This document shows positions 1-7,289 of a DNA stretch of 18,652 bases, piece after piece (within the stretch, counting starts at the first letter, position 1; every line of letters begins with the position of its first letter). The notes under the pieces were generated by a model. That model was not told where the DNA came from, ran no database searches, and saw only the letters and a list, made by a program, of their open reading frames with translations. The position numbers and the translations under genes are program-made. Source of the DNA: SIAJ01 sp036266155 (lineage in GTDB: Bacteria > Planctomycetota > Planctomycetia > Gemmatales > Gemmataceae). The stretch lies in assembly GCA_036266155.1 (NCBI GenBank), contig DATANR010000038.1:1-18652 (forward strand). The letters are read 5' to 3'.

Positions 1-1809
1 GGCGGGCAAGCGGACGCGCGGGAAGCGTGAATAGAAGCGGTTCTCCGGGTCCTTGGCCAGCGATTCGGCCGACACGCGTGACGACTGTTTGTAACTCGCG
101 CTTGTCACGATCATGCGATGAAGTCGCTTGACGTCCCAGCCGCTTTCGCGAAAGTCGACGGCGAGCCAATCGAGCAGATCCTGATGCATCGGCACGTCGC
201 CTTGCACGCCAAAATCCTCGCTCGTCTTCACGAGGCCGGTGCCGAAGAGCGTTTGCCAAGCGCGATTGACGGCGACACGGGCCGTCAGCGGGTTCTCCGC
301 CGCGACGAGCCAATTGGCGAGACCGAGGCGATTCCGCGGCGCGTCCTTCGGCAATGCCGGCAGAAACGCGGGCACCGTGAAGTTGACCTTGTCCTTCTTC
401 TTCAGGTATTCGCCGCGATCCAAAATGTGCGATTCGCGTGGCCGATCGTCGGCCATCACCATCACCTTCGGAATCTCGTCGGCCCGATAATCACGTGCGG
501 CATTCTCCGCCGCTTTTACCATTGCCGCGAGTTGCGGCTCGATTTTCTCGTCAAAGTAGGCCTTCGCCTTGGCCGGTTCTTTCAACAAGTCCTTCAGCTT
601 CGCGTCGTCCTGAACACGCTGGGACCACAACTTCTGTTTCTCGGTTTGCGCGCTCTTGAGGTCCGCGGCGATCTTGTCGAGCGACGCGATCATCGCCTTT
701 TGCTCAGATGAGGCCGCCTCGATGAACGGCGGCGACACGCGCATCCTCGATGACTGTCGGCCGGCGCCGCCGCTCTCGCTGACGTTGTTGAAGGCCGCCA
801 AGAGAGAGTAATAATCGCGCTGCGTCATCGGGTCGTACTTGTGATCGTGGCACTGGGCGCACGCCATCGTCAGGCCGAGCCAGTTGGTGGCCGTCACGTC
901 GACGCGATCAAAGAGATTGTTGAACCGCTGCTCTTCGGCGATGGCGCCGCCCTCGCCATTCACCAGATGGTTGCGATTGAAGCCGGTCGCGATCTTCTGT
1001 TCGAGTGTCGGATTCGCGAGCAAGTCGCCGGCCACTTGCTCGATCGTGAAACGGTCGAACGGCATGTTAGCGTTCAGTGCTTTCACGACCCAATCACGCC
1101 AGACCCATTGGAAGGTGTCGCCGTCCTGCTGGAAACCGTTGCTATCGGCATAGCGAGCCGCGTCGAGCCACGGCAAGGACATGCGCTCGCCATAGTTCGG
1201 GCTGGCGAGCAGACGATCAACTACTTTCTCGTAGGCGTCCGGAGATCGATCCGCGACAAACGCGTCCAGTTCCTCCGGCGTGGGCGGCAGACCGATGAGA
1301 TCGAGCGTCACGCGGCGAAGAAGCGTCGATCGATTCGCTTCCGGCGCCGCCGCGATTTTCTCCAGTTCGAGCCGACGACGGAGAAATGCGTCGATCGGAT
1401 TCGCCATTCCCGCGACCTGGGGAACCGCGGGCCGGATCGGTGCTTGATAAGCCCAGTGCCCTTCAAACTTCGCGCCTTCCGCAATCCACCGTCGGAGTGT
1501 TTCCTTCTGCTCAGCCGTCAGCTTGCGATTCGATTTGGGCGGCGGCATCATCTCGGCGGGATCGTTGGACGAAATGCGCCGGATCAGTTCGCTCTCGGTC
1601 GGCTTGCCCGACACAATCGCCTTGCCCGCTTGCTGCCCTTCGCGCGTGTCGAGTCGCAGGTCGGCCTTGCGGCGATTGGCGTCCTGGCCGTGACAATTGA
1701 AACAGTTCTCGGCAAGGATTGGCCGAATGTCGCGGCCATAAGACACGGGTTCGGCGGCGTGGGCCGCCAGAGGACCGAGCAAAATCGATCCCAAACAAAG
1801 CCAGCGCAT
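1..1809 (-). CDS. PSD1-type planctomycete cytochrome c protein (PSCyt1-PSCyt2-PSD1), 3' end outside window
   Basis: The reading frame is open from ATG at 1809 to the window edge (603 codons visible), so the C-terminus is missing. A short signal peptide (about residues 1-19, MRWLCLGSILLGPLAAHAAE) indicates export. A c-type haem motif C-F-N-C-H lies at residues 36-40 in the N-terminal planctomycete cytochrome C domain, followed by 'EMMPPPKS'. The central PSCyt2/DUF1549 part ends near residue 325 with a second C-x-x-C-H ('CAQCHDHKYDP'). PSD1/DUF1553 begins near residue 470 ('FTVPAFLPALPKDAPRNRLG') and carries 'NPLTARVAVNR' and 'LFGTGLVKTSEDFG'. Family members are abundant in planctomycetes, usually 750-1050 aa, and often followed by a DUF1501 gene; that position is outside the window. 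The biochemical role is unproven; electron transfer in polysaccharide or sulfated-polymer breakdown is a common suggestion. It is divergent from the esterase gene. Confidence 0.95.
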   Translation of the reverse strand, partial: MRWLCLGSILLGPLAAHAAEPVSYGRDIRPILAENCFNCHGQDANRRKADLRLDTREGQQAGKAIVSGKPTESELIRRISSNDPAEMMPPPKSNRKLTAEQKETLRRWIAEGAKFEGHWAYQAPIRPAVPQVAGMANPIDAFLRRRLELEKIAAAPEANRSTLLRRVTLDLIGLPPTPEELDAFVADRSPDAYEKVVDRLLASPNYGERMSLPWLDAARYADSNGFQQDGDTFQWVWRDWVVKALNANMPFDRFTIEQVAGDLLANPTLEQKIATGFNRNHLVNGEGGAIAEEQRFNNLFDRVDVTATNWLGLTMACAQCHDHKYDPMTQRDYYSLLAAFNNVSESGGAGRQSSRMRVSPPFIEAASSEQKAMIASLDKIAADLKSAQTEKQKLWSQRVQDDAKLKDLLKEPAKAKAYFDEKIEPQLAAMVKAAENAARDYRADEIPKVMVMADDRPRESHILDRGEYLKKKDKVNFTVPAFLPALPKDAPRNRLGLANWLVAAENPLTARVAVNRAWQTLFGTGLVKTSEDFGVQGDVPMHQDLLDWLAVDFRESGWDVKRLHRMIVTSASYKQSSRVSAESLAKDPENRFYSRFPRVRLPA

Positions 1810-2019
1810 GACGAGTTCTCGACCAGTTCGCGAAGCGTGCATTTCGTCAACGATCCGACGGAAGCGTGTGGTGGCGGGATTCAATCAAGGACCATTCGCA
1901 TTCATTGTAAGCGCTCAGCGGGCGTTCGCTACCATGACTTCATCGCTCCGAACCAACGTTCAGAATTGCTCCCCTTAACCGTGCGCGGCAGCAATTCCCT
2001 CTCACGTTGAGGTTGCATC
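1810..2019. promoter_or_regulatory. Divergent intergenic region between the PSD1 gene and the CE15-like esterase gene
   Basis: These 210 bases must hold the promoters of both divergent genes. No convincing -35/-10 pair could be picked by eye. Two sequence features stand out. One is TTGTAAGCGCT at 1905-1915, built on the palindrome AGCGCT and resembling half of a LacI-family operator. The other is a perfect 8-bp inverted repeat, GAATTGCT (1963-1970) and AGCAATTC (1990-1997), with a 19-base spacer just upstream of the esterase start. Either could be an operator, but both are short enough to occur by chance. Confidence 0.35.
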
Positions 2020-3402
2020 ATGCGCTTCATCCATTTCCTGAGCTTGGCGGCGTTTCTTTCATGTTTGTTTGCCGTGAGCGCGGAAGACGCCCCGAAACCG
2101 CCGGTGCAGTTGACGTCGCGAGAGGACCACCAACGGACGATGGAGTTGCTCAACATGAAGAGCATCCGTCGCGGGGCGGATGGCAATCCCAAGTCGGCGA
2201 ATGCCGCCAATCTCGATGAGTCGAAGGCCAATCCCTACCCCGATCTCCCCGATCCGCTGACGCTGAAGAATGGACAGAAAGTCAACACGGCCGAGGTGTG
2301 GCTCAAGCAACGGCGTGCAGAAATCGTCGAGGATTTTGACCACGAGGTTTACGGACGGGTGCCCAAAGAGACGCCGAAGGTCAAGTGGGAAGTGACGGAC
2401 ACGCGCAAGGAGAAGATCGGCGACGTGCCCGCGGTGACGAAGGTGCTGGTAGGCCATGTCGACAATTCCGCGTATCCGCCCATCACGGTCGACATTCAGT
2501 TGACGTTGACGACGCCGGAGAACGCGGCCGGGCCGGTGCCGGTCATCATGGAGTTCGGCTTCTCGTTCGGCGGCAAGGGACCGGGCGGACCGTCAGCCGG
2601 CAAGGGCGGCCCCAACTGGCAACAACAACTTCTCGCCAAGGGTTGGGGCTTTGCCATTCTGAGCCCCAACAGCGTTCAGGCGGACAACGGCAACGGACTG
2701 ACGAAGGGCATCATCGGCCTGTGCAACAAGGGCCAGCCGCGCAAGGTGGATGATTGGGGCGCACTGCGTGCCTGGGCCTGGGGCGCGAGCCGGGCTCTCG
2801 ACTATTTCGAAACCGACAAGAGCGTCGACGCCAAGCAAGTCGGCATCGAGGGCCTGTCACGATACGGCAAGGCGGCGATTGTCGCGATGGCGTATGAGGA
2901 GCGGTTTGCCATCGGCTTCATCGGCTCGTCCGGGGCGGGCGGCGCCAAGCTGCATCGCCGCGATTATGGCGAGAAGGTGGAAAACGTCGCCGGCTCGGGC
3001 GAATACCACTGGATGGCCGGCAACTACATCAAGTACGCGGGGCCACTCACGGCCAAGGACCTTCCCGTTGATGCGCACGAACTCGTCGCGCTCTGCGCGC
3101 CGCGGCCCGTGTTCATCAGCGTCGGGTCGTTGCAGGTCGAAGGCGGGTGGGTCGACGCCCGCGGGATGTTCATGGCCGGCGTCGGCGCGGAGCCGGTGTA
3201 CAAGCTGTTCGGCAAGAAGGGGCTCGGCACCGCGGAGTTCCCAATGCAGGAAACGGCCCTGATCGACGGCGAAATCGCCTTCCGCCAGCACGCCGGCGGA
3301 CATACCACTGGCCCGAATTGGCCGACGTTTCTGAAGTTCGCGGATCGCTATTTGAAAGGTCCGACCGTACCGGCGGCGAAGCAACCGGGAGCAGACAAGT
3401 AA
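2020..3402 (+). CDS. Secreted CE15 glucuronoyl-esterase-like alpha/beta hydrolase
   Basis: The protein has 460 residues. A signal peptide spans about residues 1-21 (cleavage near AVSA-ED), so the enzyme acts in the periplasm or outside. The fold is an alpha/beta hydrolase of the CE15 type. The nucleophile elbow is 'GIEGLSRYGKAA', with Ser280 as nucleophile and the S-R-x-G-K signature typical of CE15. It is followed by 'GSSGAGGAKLHRRDYGE' (about 302-318), 'LCAPRPVFISVGS' (358-370), and a C-terminal 'HAGGHTTGPNW' in which His428 (or His424) is the likely catalytic histidine. CE15 enzymes cleave the ester between lignin alcohols and 4-O-methyl-glucuronic acid of xylan; planctomycete homologues are often annotated as acetylxylan esterase, so substrate is uncertain. 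The ATG at 2020 precedes the signal peptide directly, with only a weak ribosome site (GAGG near 2009-2012). Its stop lies 4 bases from the stop of the convergent glycosyltransferase. Confidence 0.85.
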   Translation: MRFIHFLSLAAFLSCLFAVSAEDAPKPPVQLTSREDHQRTMELLNMKSIRRGADGNPKSANAANLDESKANPYPDLPDPLTLKNGQKVNTAEVWLKQRRAEIVEDFDHEVYGRVPKETPKVKWEVTDTRKEKIGDVPAVTKVLVGHVDNSAYPPITVDIQLTLTTPENAAGPVPVIMEFGFSFGGKGPGGPSAGKGGPNWQQQLLAKGWGFAILSPNSVQADNGNGLTKGIIGLCNKGQPRKVDDWGALRAWAWGASRALDYFETDKSVDAKQVGIEGLSRYGKAAIVAMAYEERFAIGFIGSSGAGGAKLHRRDYGEKVENVAGSGEYHWMAGNYIKYAGPLTAKDLPVDAHELVALCAPRPVFISVGSLQVEGGWVDARGMFMAGVGAEPVYKLFGKKGLGTAEFPMQETALIDGEIAFRQHAGGHTTGPNWPTFLKFADRYLKGPTVPAAKQPGADK

Positions 3403-3406
3403 CTTG

Positions 3407-4900
3407 CTAACCTGCTGGCCGGTGTTCGCGGCCCCAGCCCATAGCGGTGCCGCGGAGTTGATCGATCACGGCAATCACCAACGAACCGCCGAGCACCAGG
3501 CCGGAAAAGAACTCGTAGATCGGCCACGCCCACAAGAGACGAAGTCTCTCGCGGTGGAGCAAAATCGCAATGGTGCTGAACAGACCGCGTTGCAGCAGGT
3601 TGAGCGACCAATACGTCGCCAGGAAGCGTGCGTCGGATGCCGATCCGAGAAGCAGCAGTACCGTGAGCGCCAGGAACAGATAATTGAGCAGGAAGCCGGT
3701 GCTCGTTTCGATGACATAGGTGCTGATGAGCCAGGTCCACAGCGTTCGGCCATGGAGATTCTGGGCCGGACGATAGCGGCGGCGGAACTTCATCAATACT
3801 TGCAGATTGCCGCGCGTCCAGCGATAGCGCTGGCTGATCAATCCTACCAGCGTCGTCGGCACCTCCGTGTGGCAAATCGCCCGCGGCTCGTAGACAATGC
3901 GCCAGCCAAACGCCAACATCGCAACGGAAAGGTCAAAATCCTCGCAAAAGGTGTCGTGTTGGAACGGTCCCGCGAAGTGGCCCTTGGGCGAGCCGGGAGG
4001 CAGCAGGCCGTAGTGCGCATGTACTTGGTCCAGGGCCGCGCGACGAAACAGGCCAATTGGCCCGGGGACGCACAGGACTGTTCCCGTATACGTCTGGGGC
4101 AGGCGGAAAGCTGCATTCGAATAGATGTATTCGAGGCCCTGGCAGTGTGGCAGCAGGCCCTCCAGGTTACGAACCAAACCGTTGCCCGCGACGGCGCCGA
4201 CCGTGGGATCGGACATCCGGCGTACGAGCATTTGCAGGGCGTTCGGCTCAAAGGTCGTATCGGCATCAACACACAGGATCAATTCCCCGCGTGCATGGAG
4301 CAGACCAAAATTGTGCGCCGACCATTTGCCCCCGTTCGGCTTGCTCAACACTCGACAAACGGCTGGTCCATGCCGGCCCTCAAAGGCACGCGCCGCGTCG
4401 GCCATGCCATCGGTCGACCCGTCGTCAATTACCAGGATTTCAAATTGTGGATAGTCGATGGCCAGCAACGAGCGAATAGTCGCTTGAATCGTCGGGGCTT
4501 CATTGAAGCCCGGCACGAGGATGGTGACAAATGGCCAATGGGTCACGGCCGGCGGACGTTCACGCGTGGTCCGTGCGTAATAACGGACGACCAGCCCTTG
4601 AACCAACAACCACCGCAGGCTGAATGCCAGCGACACGCCAGCAACTAGAAGCACGAGCAAGCTGTGGCCGAGCGACCGATCCGCGTCGCCGATGTGCGCG
4701 ACGTGCCGCACGATTTCGCGGGCGGCGATCCAACAGAAGGCGACCGTGCAAACGAGACCAAGGACGAACATGGCTTCGACGGCCGCCTGCGCCCACGGCG
4801 AGGTTGGCCGTAACGAATAGCTGGCCGGATGCTGCGGGTCCGTCCAGGCCCGTTCGGGACGTCGCCGGGCCAATGACAGTCGCAGGAAAGAAAGTCTCAT
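3407..4900 (-). CDS. Processive-type family 2 glycosyltransferase, membrane-embedded exopolysaccharide synthase
   Basis: The protein has 497 residues. Two membrane segments (about 40-60 and 78-106) precede a cytoplasmic GT2 domain, and three or four more (about 388-416, 424-447, 458-480) follow it. GT2 motifs are in order: 'VTILVPGFNE' (125-134), 'VIDDGSTDG' (157-165), 'KPNGGKWSAHN' (187-197), D-x-D as 'VDADTTF' (211-217), 'FCEDFDLS' (318-325) with the likely catalytic base Asp321, and 'QRYRWTRGN' (357-365), the Q-x-x-R-W motif of processive polymerases. This pattern fits PgaC, Alg8, BcsA or hyaluronan-synthase type enzymes that polymerise and extrude a polysaccharide. The sugar donor cannot be read from sequence. 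The ATG overlaps the stop of the upstream HlyD-like gene (ATGA at 4897-4900), implying translational coupling. A 414-residue frame opposite this gene (3404-4648) is treated as a shadow. Confidence 0.93.
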   Translation of the reverse strand: MRLSFLRLSLARRRPERAWTDPQHPASYSLRPTSPWAQAAVEAMFVLGLVCTVAFCWIAAREIVRHVAHIGDADRSLGHSLLVLLVAGVSLAFSLRWLLVQGLVVRYYARTTRERPPAVTHWPFVTILVPGFNEAPTIQATIRSLLAIDYPQFEILVIDDGSTDGMADAARAFEGRHGPAVCRVLSKPNGGKWSAHNFGLLHARGELILCVDADTTFEPNALQMLVRRMSDPTVGAVAGNGLVRNLEGLLPHCQGLEYIYSNAAFRLPQTYTGTVLCVPGPIGLFRRAALDQVHAHYGLLPPGSPKGHFAGPFQHDTFCEDFDLSVAMLAFGWRIVYEPRAICHTEVPTTLVGLISQRYRWTRGNLQVLMKFRRRYRPAQNLHGRTLWTWLISTYVIETSTGFLLNYLFLALTVLLLLGSASDARFLATYWSLNLLQRGLFSTIAILLHRERLRLLWAWPIYEFFSGLVLGGSLVIAVIDQLRGTAMGWGREHRPAG

Positions 4901-6768
4901 GACCCCGTCCCCGCCACCGGCCGGTTGTCGGCCTTACGGTGCTCACCGACCATGTTCATTGGCGCGTCGACGGCGCGGAGCGCCCGGCGGAGGCGATGCA
5001 AACGATTCAATAGTCGCGTGGCGTCCTCAGTCGATTCCGCCCGATTGAGACGATCCAGCGTGTCGCGACACGATTCCTCAAGGTCTTCAAGCGATTCCGG
5101 CATTTGCGCGTCATCGATTCGCGCAAGCGTGTCCGATGACCGGCCAGCGTCACCCGCCTCGACCGCGGCAAGGACGGCGGGGTGGACGTTGCCGCCGCCC
5201 ACCATCTCGCGGAAGTGCGAATTGAAGCCTTGAACGGATGGACCCGGTCGCGGTCCGACCGTGCGGGAAAACAGTTTGACTGCTTTCGAAACCGGCCGCC
5301 GGCGCGTCAGGAACATTCCAACGGCGGCTGCCATAATCAGGAGGACACCGGCGCGGAATGGCCACATGACGAACAGAGGCGGCCGCCAGGCAAACGTAAA
5401 TGTCAAGCGCTCGCCGTCGGCCAGGCGGCGCACGACCTCGGGCGGCGGTTGGCACTCCAGTGTCAGTGCCGCGTGTTCCGGTTCATTCGCCAGGGTCGTC
5501 GCACCGCGATAGCGGGCGGGGATGCGGCGCTCCGGACCGTCCTCGCCGACTTCGAGTTCAACCTCACCGCCATTGCGCAAGGCATTGGCCTCGGCCTGCG
5601 GCAAGCGGGCCGTCAGCAGAAAGCCATTCTCCGGCCCAAGCACGAGCAGCGAGCCGCGCTGTCGGACTGCGTTCGGCGACGCCGCCCGATAGGCGATCCG
5701 GCCGGTAAACGGTGCACGCACATCCTGTTCGCCAACGAGGCCAGCGAGGCTGGCACGCTGCTCGCGGACATGAGCTGCGGCCTGAGCCTTCTCCGCTTCA
5801 CGAAGCTTGCTGCAACGTGCGACGTCTTGATCGAGCTTGGTTTTCCACGCGGCTTCGTCGGTCTCCAGGCGCTTGACACGCAATTGCAAATCGGCCACTT
5901 GCTTGGCTAACGGCTTGGTGGGATCGGTTTGGGCAACTTCCAGTTTGGTCAGGTGAGTCTGGACCAGGTCCTTTTCCTTGAGACCATCCTTGAGTTCCTG
6001 GGCAAGCGCCGCAACTTCGACAGTTGCGTCGTTCAGCGCTCGCTGCTGTTCCTGGTATTCCGTGCCGGAGATCGTTCCCCGAATGCGCAATTCCGCATAG
6101 GCCGACAACAACTCACGAGCATGGGTAACCCGAATGGTCGCTCGTTCGAGGTCCTTGCGCTTTTCAGTCAAGGTTCGCTCAAGCCGCGCCAAGGCTTCTT
6201 TCTTCGCGACCAGTTGCGTACCAACATCGCGATCGGCGGCCTCGGCAGCGGCGACCGCGTGGCCCAACTCCTGCTGAGCTTGCGCACGTTCCTGAGCGGC
6301 CGCCTGATGGCGACGCGTCAGCTCCGGATCGGGAGTGAGCGGCGAGAACGTCAAAACTTGTTCTTCGGCTTCCGCGCGGGCCAGCCGAGCACGTGCCTCA
6401 TCCGCACGAGCCGAATGCGGGCCCGACCCGAACTGGGCCAGCGATTCACCCGCGGTCACCGTCTCCCGTTCTTGCAGCCACTTCACGGTCATGTCTTCGG
6501 AAGCCCGCACGACGAACAGGTCTTCGCCCGTCAGCACGCCTTCCGATTTATTCAGCTCGCGCAACATCCAGGCCGCGGGCAACAGGACCAGACCGCAAAA
6601 TAGCGTAATCCACGCGAGCTTGCGGCCCTTGCTGGGACCGTGCGATGCGTTGCCGGGACGCGCATTGCGCTTGCGCCACACGTGCATGACGTGCAAAGCG
6701 CAGTACACGAGGAAGCCAACAATCGCGCTGGCGGATACGAGGCGAAATAGGGTTGCAGTGTCCCCCAC
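4897..6768 (-). CDS. HlyD-like periplasmic adaptor subunit of a polysaccharide synthase complex
   Basis: The frame can begin at a TTG at 6858 (653 aa), but I prefer GTG at 6768 (623 aa). AAGGAC sits six bases upstream of it, and translation then begins just before the first helix. In the shorter numbering, membrane helices lie at about 8-28 and 51-67, separated by a basic loop. Half of a lipoyl-like domain follows at about 83-115, then long Ala/Glu/Arg-rich coiled coils at about 120-346, the second lipoyl half ('VRAPFTGRIAY', from about 350), and a beta domain to about 460. A third helix lies at about 465-487, and the tail of about 135 residues is probably cytoplasmic. The architecture resembles the periplasmic part of Alg44 and other membrane-fusion proteins, but no PilZ (c-di-GMP) domain is visible. 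The 4-base overlap with the synthase gene makes partnership very likely. The tail was not recognised. Confidence 0.85.
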   Translation of the reverse strand: MGDTATLFRLVSASAIVGFLVYCALHVMHVWRKRNARPGNASHGPSKGRKLAWITLFCGLVLLPAAWMLRELNKSEGVLTGEDLFVVRASEDMTVKWLQERETVTAGESLAQFGSGPHSARADEARARLARAEAEEQVLTFSPLTPDPELTRRHQAAAQERAQAQQELGHAVAAAEAADRDVGTQLVAKKEALARLERTLTEKRKDLERATIRVTHARELLSAYAELRIRGTISGTEYQEQQRALNDATVEVAALAQELKDGLKEKDLVQTHLTKLEVAQTDPTKPLAKQVADLQLRVKRLETDEAAWKTKLDQDVARCSKLREAEKAQAAAHVREQRASLAGLVGEQDVRAPFTGRIAYRAASPNAVRQRGSLLVLGPENGFLLTARLPQAEANALRNGGEVELEVGEDGPERRIPARYRGATTLANEPEHAALTLECQPPPEVVRRLADGERLTFTFAWRPPLFVMWPFRAGVLLIMAAAVGMFLTRRRPVSKAVKLFSRTVGPRPGPSVQGFNSHFREMVGGGNVHPAVLAAVEAGDAGRSSDTLARIDDAQMPESLEDLEESCRDTLDRLNRAESTEDATRLLNRLHRLRRALRAVDAPMNMVGEHRKADNRPVAGTGS

Positions 6769-7289
6769 GGCATCGTCCTTGTCGAGCGGCCAATCAAAGG
6801 AGTTTAGACGGTTGCGGTTAGCTGGGCGGCCAGAGGCCGCTGCTGGGGCAGCTACCAACCCGGTTCTAACGACGGCGAATGCGGCCTGACGAGTTCAATC
6901 GAGGCCGCGGCGGGTCGTGCGGGATGTTCCGATTATGACGGCTCGACCGAAGTGTTACTACTGGAGATTACGATTATTGTTTTGCGCGAATGGAATTATT
7001 GAAATGCGCCAAAGGATCATTTGACGATGGTCGATGTTGCAGATGGATGCGTGGTATTATCCCAATTGAGATTTCAGATTTATTGATGATGGCTGCTCAA
7101 GTTGTTTCCGATCCCACATGATTATCATTGATCGTCAAAATCAAATTCACGTCCAAGATGAATCATCAAGTCTGGTCACAAGCAGTTTCCTCCAAGATAT
7201 TGCGACAAGCGAGAGAATTAGGCCGAGAAGAAAAACACTCCATCGACGTAATCCGATCAGCTGAACGACCGAAACAAGTCGTCGCAGAT
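6769..7289. other. Long AT-richer gap between the lytic-transglycosylase-like gene and the HlyD/GT2 pair
   Basis: These 521 bases separate two pairs of minus-strand genes. The part from about 6940 to 7290 is clearly richer in A+T than the surrounding coding DNA, as expected for a promoter and leader of the HlyD-GT2 pair. Reading the minus strand, a GATAAT lies at 7060-7065 but lacks a convincing -35 partner. No strong hairpin-plus-T-run terminator was found after the upstream gene. A 60-codon plus-strand frame (7128-7310) starts with a rare codon, lacks a ribosome site and overlaps the end of the neighbouring gene, so it is not called. Confidence 0.5.
6775..6780 (-). promoter_or_regulatory. 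Ribosome binding site deciding the start of the HlyD-like gene
   Basis: On the minus strand AAGGAC lies six bases before GTG at 6768. The upstream TTG alternative at 6858 would add 30 Ala/Arg/Asn-rich residues that resemble no signal or domain. The site therefore supports the shorter protein. Confidence 0.6.

Noticed and set aside
841..2010. 389-codon plus-strand frame opposite the PSD1 gene
   Set aside because: It is antisense to a gene with clear haem motifs and PSD1/DUF1553 signature, and its product is Arg-rich without domain motifs. It is a high-GC shadow.
3404..4648. 414-codon plus-strand frame opposite the GT2 synthase
   Set aside because: The minus strand carries every GT2 motif. 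The plus-strand product has no recognisable motif and composition typical of antisense reading.
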